Assembly: GCF_001424385.1 (NCBI RefSeq)
Contig: NZ_LMPO01000008.1
Coordinates: forward strand, 544,567-608,566
DNA length: 64,000 bases
Source: Curtobacterium sp. Leaf183
GTDB taxonomy: Bacteria > Actinomycetota > Actinomycetes > Actinomycetales > Microbacteriaceae
Direction: 5' to 3'
Part shown: in pieces, positions 8,448 through 16,939 of the stretch
How positions within the stretch are numbered: position 1 is the stretch's first letter
Layout of the letters: each line of letters begins with the position of its first letter
The notes under the pieces: generated by a model
Database searches by the model: none
Told to the model about the DNA's origin: nothing
Seen by the model: only the letters and a program-made list of their open reading frames with translations
Made by a program: the position numbers and the translations under genes

Positions 8448-9089
8448 TCAGCCCGCGAGCGCGCTCCGTCGCCGGCGCCGAGCCCCGAGCAGCCGGCCGA
8501 GCGCGAGCACCAGGACGGCCAACACGGCGAGTCCGACGATCAGCGCGAGCAGGTACAGCACGAGCGGACCGACCCCGCCGACCGCGTCCACGTCGTAGAA
8601 GGGGTACGGGTAGAACCCCGTGATCGGACCCCGGACCAGCGAGTACACGCTGTAGACGACCGGGAACACCAGTGCGATCGGGGCGTCGCGCCACGGCTGC
8701 CGGCCGCGCGGCGGGAGCACCACCCAGTCGACGAGCACCGCGACCGGCATCACCATGTGCAGGACGACGTTCACCCACGGGTACAGGGGTCCGAGGTCGA
8801 GTCCGGCGAGCAGGACGTTGAAGACGAGGCCGACGAACACCATGTTGACCACCGAGCAGAACCGCACCACCGCCCAGGCCCGCGTCTCGGGCAACCCCCG
8901 CGCCAGCCGGACGGCACCGACCACGAACACGACGACGGCGATCAGGTTGCCGAGGTTGGTGAAGTACGAGAAGAAGTTCACGATCCCGAGCCCCAGCCGG
9001 ACCGACACCGAGAACTGTGCGACCTGCGCCACGAGCACGAGCGCAGCGAAGACGAGGCGGTACACGAGCATCACGCGAGCCGTGGTCAT
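8448..9089 (-). CDS. Pr6Pr-family integral membrane protein
   Basis: A 213-residue protein with about six membrane helices spaced over its whole length. It matches the Pr6Pr pattern: NFFSYFTNLGN near residue 40, PWVNVVLH near 105, and GFYPYPFYDVD near 160. The function of the family is unknown. I chose the ATG at 9089 because residues upstream in the longer frame are not membrane-like. The gene stands alone between the helicase gene and the paralogous membrane pair. Confidence 0.82.
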   Translation of the reverse strand: MTTARVMLVYRLVFAALVLVAQVAQFSVSVRLGLGIVNFFSYFTNLGNLIAVVVFVVGAVRLARGLPETRAWAVVRFCSVVNMVFVGLVFNVLLAGLDLGPLYPWVNVVLHMVMPVAVLVDWVVLPPRGRQPWRDAPIALVFPVVYSVYSLVRGPITGFYPYPFYDVDAVGGVGPLVLYLLALIVGLAVLAVLVLALGRLLGARRRRRSALAG

Positions 9090-9115
9090 GTCGTGACCGT
9101 ACCGGAGATGCCGCT

Positions 9116-9616
9116 TCAACGGACCGGACCACCGTACGGCCGCGGATGACATCGAGCCGGGAGCCAGAACCCACCGGCCCGCGCGAGCGCGGCTGCCGAC
9201 GCGGCAACGACGGGGAAGGGGACCAGGACGGCCCAGAGCTCCGGCGCGAGCGCGACGGGCACCGCCGCCAGCGCCCCTCCGAGCAGCGCATTGGCCCCGA
9301 CGTGCACAGCCGGGTACTGGACCCGGCGCAACGCCGAACCGAGCACCTTGGCGAACGGCAGCGCCACTGCGCCGCCGAGGACCACCGGGACGGCGGCGAA
9401 CGCACTCATGAACAGCGCCCATCCCGCAGTCGAGTCCAGGTCGACCCACCACGTGCCGTCGCCGATCGTGGAGCCCGGCGCCTGGACGACCGCGGAGAGG
9501 ACGAATGCCTCGAACAGGACGACCGGAAAGGCGAGGGCGAACCAGAGGAGCGACCAACTCACGAGCCGAAGGCTGTCTCCCCAGGTCCAGGGCGGCATGA
9601 CCGGGGCGGCGTTCAT
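9116..9616 (-). CDS. Small membrane protein, paralogue 2 of a tandem pair
   Basis: A 166-residue protein with about four membrane helices. It begins with a PPWTWGDSLRL motif, carries DGTWWVDLDSTAG near residue 53, and ends in ARAGGFWLPAR. The same order of motifs occurs in the preceding gene (PTWTWHASIRLELR, GGTWWSTAGN, ARAGGFRRADR), so the two are tandem duplicates that have diverged. Its ATG overlaps the stop of that gene. I do not recognise the family. Confidence 0.75.
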   Translation of the reverse strand: MNAAPVMPPWTWGDSLRLVSWSLLWFALAFPVVLFEAFVLSAVVQAPGSTIGDGTWWVDLDSTAGWALFMSAFAAVPVVLGGAVALPFAKVLGSALRRVQYPAVHVGANALLGGALAAVPVALAPELWAVLVPFPVVAASAAALARAGGFWLPARCHPRPYGGPVR

Positions 9617-10158
9617 GCGGTCGGTCGTGCGGTCTCGTCGGGAACGGTCGTGGCCGAGGTGGTCTGGTCAGACCGCGTCGCTCCGACCGCACGGTCAGCG
9701 CGCCGGAAGCCACCTGCCCGGGCCAGCGCTCCCGCGGCCCCCGCTGCGGCCGACACCACGGCGAACAGCGGCCAGGCCGACGGCCACACCGCGGCCGGCA
9801 TCGCGGCGAGCGCCCCGGCCAGGAGCGCGGTGGACAGCACGTGGAGGACGCGGTGACGGACAGGGCGCATCAGCACGCCGAGCAGCATCGTGAACGGCAG
9901 CGCGACGACCGCGCCGACCACCGTCGGGATCAAGGACACGGCGTCCATGTACACGGCCGCCAGCACTGCGTTGCCAGCGGTCGACCACCACGTGCCACCG
10001 CCCAGGCCACCTCCGAGCGCCGGGACGGCCGGCGCCACGAGGACACCGACGACGGTGACGACCGGCAGGGTGGCCCCGAGCATCCAGCCGAGCGCGCGGA
10101 GTTCGAGTCGGATGCTCGCGTGCCAGGTCCACGTGGGCACGGGCAGCTCGGCGGTCAT
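9613..10158 (-). CDS. Small membrane protein, paralogue 1 of a tandem pair
   Basis: A 181-residue protein with about four predicted membrane helices and a polar C-terminal tail rich in Thr, Asp and Arg. It shares the WTW N-terminal motif, a GGTWW motif before helix 2 and the ARAGGF ending with the next gene. It overlaps the upstream TetR stop (ATGA) and the downstream start (ATGA), so the three genes are translationally coupled. The family is not recognised; control by the TetR protein is likely from the layout. Confidence 0.76.
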   Translation of the reverse strand: MTAELPVPTWTWHASIRLELRALGWMLGATLPVVTVVGVLVAPAVPALGGGLGGGTWWSTAGNAVLAAVYMDAVSLIPTVVGAVVALPFTMLLGVLMRPVRHRVLHVLSTALLAGALAAMPAAVWPSAWPLFAVVSAAAGAAGALARAGGFRRADRAVGATRSDQTTSATTVPDETARPTA

Positions 10159-10838
10159 GCCGCGCGCCCGGCAACGATGCCGACGATCTCGCTGACGGCG
10201 CTGCGGAACGGGCGGACGCGCAGCATGGGCAGGGCGAAGCGGAGCACCCGGAGCATCGCGTCGACGAGCCGCTCGGTCCGGCGCTGGTCCGGTGACGTGT
10301 CGTACGTCCAGAACAGGGCGAACAGCAGGTAGCCCATCCAGAGCGCCGTCGGCAGGTCCTCGGCCAGGTCGCCCGGCAGCTTCTGACGCGCCCCGGCGAC
10401 CGCCCGGCGGAACAGGTCGAGCACCAGGTCGCGCGCCTCGGATGACTCGGTGGACAGCGGGTTGACCGGGGAGCCGGGCGCCATCGCCGCGGTGAGGAAC
10501 TGGGGTGCGATGGCGTGGTACTCCCGCAGGTTCGCGAGCCCGGTGCGGACGACGATCCCGATGCGCGCGGTCAGGTCGTCGGTCGTGTCGAGCAGCGGCA
10601 GCGCCGCCGCACGGTGCTCGTGCTGCACGTCGACGTAGAGCTCCTGCACGAGGTGGTCCTTGGTCGGGAAGTGGTAGTACGCGTTGCCGACCGACAGTCC
10701 GGCCTGCTCAGCGATGCCGCGCATGGTCGTGGCGTCGTAGCCCTGTTCGCGCAGGGACCGGATCGCGACGGCACGGATGGCCGCCCGGGTGCGCTCCCGC
10801 TTGGGCAGCGGCTTCTCGTCATTTTCGAACACGTTCAA
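10155..10838 (-). CDS. TetR-family regulator of the membrane-protein pair
   Basis: A 227-residue TetR protein. The HTH lies at about residues 14-58 (ATTMRGIAEQAGLSVGNAYYHF), followed by a ligand domain with TALWMGYLLFALFW. The start is probably TTG at 10838, since GGGAG lies 6 nt upstream of it. An in-frame GTG at 10832 is the alternative. An inverted repeat covers the start region, which fits autorepression. It is first in an operon with the two paralogous membrane proteins and divergent from a VOC-fold gene. Confidence 0.88.
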   Translation of the reverse strand: MNVFENDEKPLPKRERTRAAIRAVAIRSLREQGYDATTMRGIAEQAGLSVGNAYYHFPTKDHLVQELYVDVQHEHRAAALPLLDTTDDLTARIGIVVRTGLANLREYHAIAPQFLTAAMAPGSPVNPLSTESSEARDLVLDLFRRAVAGARQKLPGDLAEDLPTALWMGYLLFALFWTYDTSPDQRRTERLVDAMLRVLRFALPMLRVRPFRSAVSEIVGIVAGRAA

Positions 10839-10840
10839 AA
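10822..10840. promoter_or_regulatory. Candidate TetR operator overlapping the start codon
   Basis: TTTTCGAACACGTTCAAAA is an imperfect palindrome (TTTTcGAAC, AC, GTTCAAAA) over the initiation region of the TetR gene. It also lies about 55 bp upstream of the divergent VOC gene. Confidence 0.5.
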
Positions 10841-10892
10841 GCTACTCCCAAGTGGCCGGGACAGCAATGACAGCTCCGCGTACGGTTGGCAA

Positions 10893-11264
10893 ATGCCGAC
10901 TGCGCGCGAGTTCCAGGTCACCATCGACTGCGCCGACCCCGGACCGCTCGCCCGGTTCTGGGCCGACGTCCTGGGGTACCGAGTGCAGGGCGACGGCGAG
11001 GCGTGTGTCGACCCGGCCGGTGTCGGCCCCCGGATCTGGTTCCAGCGGGTCCCCGAGGGCAAGGTCGTCAAGAACCGGCTGCACCTGGACGTGCGGGTCG
11101 CCACCGGACTGGTCGGTGACGAGCGGTTGCAGGTGCTCGAGGCCGAGGGATCCCGACTCGAAGCACTCGGTGCCTCGCGGGTGCGTCTGCTCATCGCGGA
11201 CGACGAGAACGAGTCGTGCCTGGTGATGCAGGACCTCGAGGGCAACGAGTTCTGCCTGGACTGA
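10893..11264 (+). CDS. VOC-superfamily (glyoxalase-like) protein
   Basis: A 123-residue single-domain protein of the vicinal-oxygen-chelate fold. It has the pattern FQVTIDCADPGPLARFWADVL-like start (residues 6-26), RLHLDV near residue 62 and a final QDLEGNEFCLD. Small members act as lyases, dioxygenases or resistance proteins; the substrate cannot be assigned. It is divergent from the TetR gene and may share its operator. Confidence 0.83.
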   Translation: MPTAREFQVTIDCADPGPLARFWADVLGYRVQGDGEACVDPAGVGPRIWFQRVPEGKVVKNRLHLDVRVATGLVGDERLQVLEAEGSRLEALGASRVRLLIADDENESCLVMQDLEGNEFCLD

Positions 11265-11555
11265 CGAGCACGAACCAGAACCCGAACGCGGCAGCAGTGC
11301 CGGTGTGTGACGACGTCCGGGCCGGCACTGCCAGGCCGGGATCGCCACGGGGCGGTTGTTTTCGATCCTCGCGGTGACGAATCCGGTCGGCTCACCCCGG
11401 GTTCCGTCGACCGGATCCGTCAGCGCGGATCGGGAACGTGGCGACCCGGCGAGCCCACGCTCCGGCACGAGACGATCTGGCAGGAGACGCTCCGGCCGGC
11501 AGGGCGTACGGTCGTCGGAGCCGCACCGCAGCGCCTCGGAAGGACCAGCACGGCC
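11265..11555. other. Intergenic stretch without recognised features
   Basis: About 290 bp separate the VOC gene from the FAD oxidase gene. No convincing coding frame, RNA gene or strong hairpin was seen. It should hold the promoter of the oxidase gene. Confidence 0.4.
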
Positions 11556-12941
11556 ATGACCCTGACGAACCCCGTCGACACCACCGCCCTCGAGCAGCTG
11601 CTCCCCGCCGATCAGGTCCTGCGTGACGCCGAGTCGCTCGAGCGCTACCGCCACGACGACGCCGAGTGGGCCGAGTCCCATCTGCCGCTCGCCGTCGTGC
11701 TCGCCCGCAGCACCGAGGACGTCGTCGCCACGGTCCGCTGGGCTGCGTCGAACGGGGTCCGTGTCGTCCCTCGCGGCGCCGGCACGGGACTGTCCGGTGG
11801 GGCGAACGCCGTCGAGCACTCGGTCGTCGTGTCGATGGAGCTCATGGACGCCGTCCTCGAGGTGAACACCGACGAGCGCTACGCCGTCACGCAGCCGGGG
11901 GTCATCAACGACGCCCTCCGTGCCCGGGTCGCCGAGGACGGCCTCTGGTACCCGCCGGACCCCGCGAGCTCGGCGATCTCGACGATCGGCGGCAACGTCG
12001 CGACGAACGCCGGCGGGATCTGCTGCGTCAAGTACGGGGTCACGCGCGACTACGTGCTGGGCCTGACCGTGGTGCTCGCCGACGGCTCCGTGGTCGAGCT
12101 CGGGCGCCGCACCGCGAAGGGCGTCGCCGGGTACGACCTGACGGCGCTGATGGTCGGTTCGGAGGGCACGCTCGGCATCGTGACGAGCGTCACCGTGAAG
12201 CTGCTCCCCCTCGCCGGGCGCGACGAGCGGGCCGTCATCGGGTACTTCCCGTCGCTCAGCGCCGCCGGGGACGCCGTCGCCGCGATCTCGCGGGCCGGCA
12301 TCATCCCCGCCGCGCTCGAGATCGTCGACCGCACCTGCCTGCGCGCCGTCGACGACTGGATGCACCTGGGCCTGCCGTCCGAGGTCGACACGCTCCTGCT
12401 CGCACGCATCGACGAGCGCGGCGCAGCCGGGGACGACATCGCCGACCACGTCGCCGGGGTCTTCGCCGACGCGGGCGGCACCGACGTCGAGCGCGCGACC
12501 GACCCCGACGAGATCGACCGGCTGTTCCAGGCACGTCGGCTGGCGTACCCGGCACTCGAGCGGCTCGGACCGGTGCTCACCGAGGACATCTGCGTGCCGC
12601 GCAGCGCCGTGCCCGAGATGCTCCGCCGGATCCAGGCGACCGCGGCGGCGAACGACGTCACGATCGCGAACATCGCCCACGCCGGCGACGGCAACCTGCA
12701 CCCGCTGATCATCGCGCCCGAGGGCGACACCGCCGCGAAGGCCCGCGCGAAGGCCGCCTTCGACCGGATCGTGGCCGACTGCCTCGACCTCGGCGGCACC
12801 GTCACCGGCGAGCACGGCGTCGGGCTGCTCAAGCTGCCCGGGCTCCGCGAGGAACTCGGCGAACGGGTCATCGCGATGCACCGCTCGGTCAAGGACGCGC
12901 TGGACCCGGCCGGCACGCTCAACCCCGGCAAGGCGTTCTGA
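11556..12941 (+). CDS. FAD-binding oxidase of the GlcD / D-lactate dehydrogenase type
   Basis: A 461-residue PCMH-type FAD enzyme. The N-terminal FAD domain carries PRGAGTGLSGGANA (about 72-85) and the STIGGNVATNAGGICCVKYG loop. The C-terminal cap has the metal and substrate motif IANIAHAGDGNLHP (about 368-381) and the final GTVTGEHGVG motif (about 413-422). Such enzymes oxidise D-lactate, glycolate or other 2-hydroxy acids. The exact substrate is unclear. The following hydrolase gene overlaps its stop codon. Confidence 0.93.
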   Translation: MTLTNPVDTTALEQLLPADQVLRDAESLERYRHDDAEWAESHLPLAVVLARSTEDVVATVRWAASNGVRVVPRGAGTGLSGGANAVEHSVVVSMELMDAVLEVNTDERYAVTQPGVINDALRARVAEDGLWYPPDPASSAISTIGGNVATNAGGICCVKYGVTRDYVLGLTVVLADGSVVELGRRTAKGVAGYDLTALMVGSEGTLGIVTSVTVKLLPLAGRDERAVIGYFPSLSAAGDAVAAISRAGIIPAALEIVDRTCLRAVDDWMHLGLPSEVDTLLLARIDERGAAGDDIADHVAGVFADAGGTDVERATDPDEIDRLFQARRLAYPALERLGPVLTEDICVPRSAVPEMLRRIQATAAANDVTIANIAHAGDGNLHPLIIAPEGDTAAKARAKAAFDRIVADCLDLGGTVTGEHGVGLLKLPGLREELGERVIAMHRSVKDALDPAGTLNPGKAF

Positions 12942-13801
12942 TGCCGTCGTTCACGTCGTCGGACGGTGCTCGCCTGGCCTACACCGACACGACACCGGAG
13001 ACCGGCAGCACCGGCAGCACCGGCAGCACCGGCAGCACCGGCATGCCCGGCATGCCCGGTCGCACCGTCGTCCTGGTGGCCGGCTACGCGATGCCCGCGA
13101 CCGGCTGGGCGCTGCAGGAGGACGCCCTGCTCGCCGCCGGCCACCGCGTGGTCGCGTTCGACCGCCGCAGCCACGGCGACAGCGAGGACGTGCTCTGGGG
13201 CCAGCGCGTCGCCCGACACGGGGCCGACCTGCACGAACTACTCGTCCACCTCGACCTGCGCGACGTGCTGCTGGTCGGGCAGTCGATGGGCGCCTCGACG
13301 ATCTGGGCGATGGTCGACCTGTTCGGCACCGACCGGGTGGCGAAGGTGCTGACGATCGACCAGACACCCAGGCTCGTCAACGACGACTCCTGGCAGCACG
13401 GTTTCTACGACATGACCCCGCAGAACAGCGGCACGTTCTTCGACGACGGCATCCCGGACACCGGCCGTGGCAAGCGCGTGGACCCGGAGAACCCCGGCGT
13501 GCGGCGGCTGGTCGAGCGGATCGGGGGCTTCCCGGCGGTGCGCACGCCGAACGCGCCCGAGACCGTCCGCCTGCTCCGCGACCACGGCCTGCAGGACTGG
13601 CGGGACGTCGTGGCCCGCCTCGACGTCCCGTTCACGATGGTCGCCGGGCGCGACAGCCAGCTCTGGCCGTGCTCGCACGCACAGGCAGCCGTCGGCACGA
13701 ACCCGAACGGCCGGGCCGTGGTGATCGAGGACGCCGGGCACGCGACGAACCTGGACCAACCGGACGCGTTCAACGAGGTGCTGCTCGGCTTCGCCGCGTA
13801 G
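12941..13801 (+). CDS. Alpha/beta hydrolase
   Basis: A 286-residue alpha/beta-hydrolase. The nucleophile elbow is GQSMGAS, and the remaining triad members are probably Asp in AGRDSQ and His in DAGHATNL. A low-complexity Gly-Ser-Thr and Gly-Met-Pro insert (about residues 21-40) sits between the first strands and is encoded by a 9-bp repeat. The ATG overlaps the FAD oxidase stop by one base, so the two are co-translated. The substrate is unknown. Confidence 0.9.
   Translation: MPSFTSSDGARLAYTDTTPETGSTGSTGSTGSTGMPGMPGRTVVLVAGYAMPATGWALQEDALLAAGHRVVAFDRRSHGDSEDVLWGQRVARHGADLHELLVHLDLRDVLLVGQSMGASTIWAMVDLFGTDRVAKVLTIDQTPRLVNDDSWQHGFYDMTPQNSGTFFDDGIPDTGRGKRVDPENPGVRRLVERIGGFPAVRTPNAPETVRLLRDHGLQDWRDVVARLDVPFTMVAGRDSQLWPCSHAQAAVGTNPNGRAVVIEDAGHATNLDQPDAFNEVLLGFAA
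13001..13057. repeat. In-frame 9-bp tandem repeats in the hydrolase gene
   Basis: Four perfect copies of GGCAGCACC (13004-13039) encode Gly-Ser-Thr repeats, followed by two copies of GGCATGCCC (13040-13057). The 9-bp unit keeps the frame, so copy-number change would alter only linker length. Confidence 0.85.
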
Positions 13802-13810
13802 ACCGGTCGA

Positions 13811-14323
13811 ATGACTCCTCGCTGGCCCGGACACCCCACCCCGACCACTCCCGGCCCCGGACAGGAGTCGGTGTGGGACTACCCCCGCCCGCCGCGGCTC
13901 GAGCCGACCGACGAGCGGATCGTGGTGCGTCTGGGTGGCGAGGTGATCGCCGACACCACGAACGCCGTCCGCGTGCTCGAGACGAGCCACCCGCCCGTCT
14001 ACTACCTGCCCGTCGAGGACTTCGTCGACGGGGCGCTCACCCCGACGAGCGGCACGAGCATGTGCGAGTTCAAGGGCCGCGCGCAGTACGAGGACGTGCA
14101 CGGCGGGGACGTCACGGTCCCGAGTGCCGCCTGGTACTACCCCACGCCCGAGCCGGGCTACGGCGAACTCGTCGGCCGGGTGGCGGTCTACCCGAGCCGC
14201 ATGGACTCCTGCGAGGTCGCGGGCGAACGGGTGCAGTCGCAGGCGGGTGACTTCTACGGCGGGTGGATCACGTCGAAGGTGGTCGGGCCGTTCAAGGGCG
14301 AGCCGGGCACGCTCGGCTGGTGA
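13811..14323 (+). CDS. DUF427-domain protein
   Basis: A 170-residue protein. After a Pro-rich start it has the DUF427 core: VRLGGEVIADTTNAVRVLET, PVYYLP, CEFKGRAQYEDV, AAWYYPTP and VAVYPSRMDSCEV. The family is widespread in actinobacteria and of unknown biochemical function. It starts 9 bp after the hydrolase stop and is probably the last gene of that operon, since a terminator-like hairpin follows. Confidence 0.88.
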   Translation: MTPRWPGHPTPTTPGPGQESVWDYPRPPRLEPTDERIVVRLGGEVIADTTNAVRVLETSHPPVYYLPVEDFVDGALTPTSGTSMCEFKGRAQYEDVHGGDVTVPSAAWYYPTPEPGYGELVGRVAVYPSRMDSCEVAGERVQSQAGDFYGGWITSKVVGPFKGEPGTLGW

Positions 14324-14330
14324 TCCGGAC

Positions 14331-14374
14331 CGGACGGGAGGCCCGTGGCGGGCCCGCCACGAGCCTCCAGTCCG
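14331..14374. terminator. Bidirectional terminator hairpin
   Basis: CGGACGGGAGGCCCGTGGCG pairs with CGCCACGAGCCTCCAGTCCG through a few mismatches. It lies 8 bp after the DUF427 stop and 8 bp before the end of the convergent NAD(P)-binding gene. Confidence 0.75.
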
Positions 14375-14381
14375 GTGCCCG

Positions 14382-15263
14382 TCAGGGCGCGATCGTCTCC
14401 AGGTCCGCCAGCAGGCTCGCGTGGGTGGGCTCCCACCCGAGTGCCCGGCGGGTGTGCTCGCTCGACGCCGGCTGGTCCATCGCGAAGATGGGTCCGAACG
14501 GGCCGAAGGTCTCGTCCGCGACCCGCTCCACCGGCAGGCCGAGCCGTCGGCCGATGACCTCGACCAGGTCGAGCACCCGGTCGCCCTCGTCGGCGACCGC
14601 GTGCCAGACGCTCCCCGCGGGGGCGGACTCGAGCGCGAGCCGGAACAGCACGGCCACGTCGCGCGCGTGCACGGCGGGCCAACGCTGCTGCCCGTCCCCC
14701 GGGTACCCCGCCACACCGGTGCGCCGGGCCGCCTGGGTCAGGAGTCCGGCGAACCCGCCGGCGCCGTCCGCGTGCACGGTGCGCGGCAGGCGGACGGCCG
14801 AGACCCGCACGCCACGGTCAGCCAGGGCCAGGGCGGCGTTGACCGATCGCGCACGCCCGGCGACCGGCCCCTCGAGCGGCAGCGGATCGGTCTCGACCGC
14901 GGCCCGTCCGGCGACCCACGGCGTCCCCGACACGACGACGAACGGCCGGTCGGAGTCGACGAGTGCCGATCCGAGGGCGGTCATCGCCGCGGACTCCTGC
15001 GCGATGGCGGCGGCGAGCCCGTCGGCGCTGTCGTACTCGTTCGGGAAGGCGAGGCTGACGACGCCCTCGGCCGCGGCCGCCTGGGCGTGCAGCAGGTCGA
15101 CGTCGTCGATCGAGCCGGGGACGGGCGTGGCTCCGGCCGCGGTGAGTGTGGCAGCCGAGGCGTCGGACCGGGCCAGGGCGGAGACGGTGTGTCCGGTGGC
15201 GATGAACTCGGCGACGACGGCCGTGCCGATGGTGCCGGTCCCGCCGGTGATGAAGACGTGCAT
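14382..15263 (-). CDS. NAD-dependent epimerase/dehydratase family protein
   Basis: A 293-residue extended SDR. The cofactor motif GGTGTIGTAVV is at residues 7-17, and the protein ends with WEPTHASLLADLE, typical of SDR reductases acting on small substrates. I chose the ATG at 15263, which has GAGGAG upstream. It is divergent from a TetR gene across a large inverted repeat, so it is probably that regulator's target. The substrate is unknown. Confidence 0.86.
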   Translation of the reverse strand: MHVFITGGTGTIGTAVVAEFIATGHTVSALARSDASAATLTAAGATPVPGSIDDVDLLHAQAAAAEGVVSLAFPNEYDSADGLAAAIAQESAAMTALGSALVDSDRPFVVVSGTPWVAGRAAVETDPLPLEGPVAGRARSVNAALALADRGVRVSAVRLPRTVHADGAGGFAGLLTQAARRTGVAGYPGDGQQRWPAVHARDVAVLFRLALESAPAGSVWHAVADEGDRVLDLVEVIGRRLGLPVERVADETFGPFGPIFAMDQPASSEHTRRALGWEPTHASLLADLETIAP

Positions 15264-15285
15264 GGGTGCTCCTCGAAGTGATGCG

Positions 15286-15326
15286 ACTGTTGTCCCGTCA
15301 CGGTACACCCGTGATGGGACAACAGT
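15286..15326. promoter_or_regulatory. Long inverted repeat, candidate TetR operator
   Basis: ACTGTTGTCCC (15286-15296) is the exact complement of GGGACAACAGT (15316-15326), and the inner bases are also roughly symmetrical. It occupies the gap between the divergent SDR and TetR genes, so both promoters could be controlled from it. Confidence 0.7.
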
Positions 15327-15346
15327 CCCGTCGATATGCTCGACCC

Positions 15347-15925
15347 ATGGCACGCTGGGAGCCCGGAGCTCGAGAACGACTCGTCCTGGCCGCCGTCGAC
15401 CTGTTCTCGGACCAGGGCTACGACGAGACGACCGTGACGCAGATCGCCGAACGCGCCGGCGTGACCAAGAGCACGTTCTTCCGGCACTTCCCCGACAAGC
15501 GTGAGCTGCTCGTCGCCGGGCAGGAGACGCTGAGCCGCCTGCTCGCCGACGGGATCACCGAGGCCCCCGCGGACAGCACGCCCCTGGCTGCCGTCGCGGC
15601 CGGGCTCGAGCGGGCCTCGGCCGAGATGGGTCCCGTGAACCGGGAACTCGGTCCACGGCTGCGGGTCGCCGTCGCCGCGAGCGCCGAGCTGCAGGAGCGC
15701 GACGCCCTGAAGTCCGTCGGGATGGCCGCGGCGATGACCGATGCGCTCGTCGCCCGCGGTGTCGCCGATGCCCCGGCACGGCTGGCGAGCGAGATGGGTG
15801 TGCTCGCGTTCAAGCGGGGCTTCGAGCGGTGGTCGGGTGGCCAGGTGGCCGAGGACGACGGGCTGGCCGAGCACGCCTTGGCAGCGCTGGCCGAACTCCG
15901 TGCCGCGGCAGCGACCCTTGACTGA
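15347..15925 (+). CDS. TetR-family transcriptional regulator
   Basis: A 192-residue TetR protein with the HTH at about residues 9-54 (TTVTQIAERAGVTKSTFFRH). The C-terminal domain is short and Ala-rich. It is divergent from the SDR gene at 14382-15263, with a long inverted repeat between them. The next gene begins within or just after its stop. Confidence 0.88.
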   Translation: MARWEPGARERLVLAAVDLFSDQGYDETTVTQIAERAGVTKSTFFRHFPDKRELLVAGQETLSRLLADGITEAPADSTPLAAVAAGLERASAEMGPVNRELGPRLRVAVAASAELQERDALKSVGMAAAMTDALVARGVADAPARLASEMGVLAFKRGFERWSGGQVAEDDGLAEHALAALAELRAAAATLD

Positions 15926-15929
15926 GCGC

Positions 15930-16910
15930 GTGCGGGCCGGAGCGGTCGTCCGGTGGTCGCTCGCGGGCCTGGTCCTCGCGGTGTGCGTCGTGCTGCTCGT
16001 GCCCGCCGCCTTCGGCGTGTCCACGCTGCTCGGGCCGGCGCAGCTCGTGGCCCTGCGCGGCGTCACGGCGATCGGCCTGCTCGTCGGAGCAGGGTTCGTG
16101 CTGCTCCTCGCCGTGGTGCTGCGGCTGTTCCGGCTCCGGATCGCATGGCTGGTGGTCGCGGCGCTGGTGCTCGTCGCCAGCAGCGTCGCCCAGGTCGGCG
16201 TCGGTGCCGTCCGGGCGATCGCGCCCGGACCCGTCGACGCCCGCACCGACCTGGTGATGGCCGGCTTCAACACCGAGCACGGTCAGGTCGGCGACGCCGA
16301 GTTCGTGTCGTTCGTCCGCACCGAGGGCATCCAGGTCGTGGCGATGCCGGAGACCGATGCTTCCCGGGCCGCAGCGCTGCAGCGGGCACTCGCTCGCGCG
16401 GGGCTCGACTTCCAGCGGTTCGGGGTGCAGGTCGGCGACAGTGCGAGCACGGCGACGAGCCTGCTGGTCGACCGACGCCTGGGCGCGTACCGCCAGGCGC
16501 AGGCGGCGGCCACCACCCTCGGCTCGGTCGCCGCGGTCCCCGTGGACGGCGACGGGCCGCGGTTCGTCGCGGTGCACACGAACCCGCCCGTTCCGACGTC
16601 TGCCGACATGCGGCGGTGGCGGCACGACGTCCCCGCGGGCCTGTCCGGGTGCCGGGGGAACGCCGTGGTGGCCGGCGACTTCAACGCGACGGTCGACCAT
16701 GCCGTGTTCGAGGTGCCCGACGGCTGCCGCGACGCCGCTGCCAGCACGACGAGCACGGCGACGTGGCCGACCACCGCGCCGCCCTGGCTCGGTGGCGCGA
16801 TCGACCACGTCCTGGCGACCGACCAGTGGCGTCCCGTGCGGACCGAGGTCCGGGACGTGGGCCGCAGCGACCACCGCGCGATCGTCGCGCACCTGCACCG
16901 GATCAGCTGA
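15930..16910 (+). CDS. Membrane-anchored endonuclease/exonuclease/phosphatase (EEP) family protein
   Basis: A 326-residue protein. Three hydrophobic helices (about 5-100) precede an extracytoplasmic EEP domain. Metal and catalytic positions visible are NTEHG, MPETD, AGDFNATVDH and the final SDHRAIVAHL. Related proteins are metal-dependent phosphodiesterases or nucleases. The GTG at 15930 is 4 bp after the TetR stop; a TTG at 15918 overlapping that stop is possible. It is probably cotranscribed with the TetR gene. Confidence 0.82.
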   Translation: MRAGAVVRWSLAGLVLAVCVVLLVPAAFGVSTLLGPAQLVALRGVTAIGLLVGAGFVLLLAVVLRLFRLRIAWLVVAALVLVASSVAQVGVGAVRAIAPGPVDARTDLVMAGFNTEHGQVGDAEFVSFVRTEGIQVVAMPETDASRAAALQRALARAGLDFQRFGVQVGDSASTATSLLVDRRLGAYRQAQAAATTLGSVAAVPVDGDGPRFVAVHTNPPVPTSADMRRWRHDVPAGLSGCRGNAVVAGDFNATVDHAVFEVPDGCRDAAASTTSTATWPTTAPPWLGGAIDHVLATDQWRPVRTEVRDVGRSDHRAIVAHLHRIS

Positions 16911-16939
16911 CCCGGTCGCCGGCACGCTGCCCGGATCCG

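Noticed and set aside
6597-9149. 850-codon rightward open frame
   Set aside because: It is antisense to the DEAD-box helicase and the Pr6Pr protein.
13001-13057. Possible CRISPR-like repeat array
   Set aside because: The units are 9 bp, contiguous without spacers and in a coding frame; no cas genes are near.
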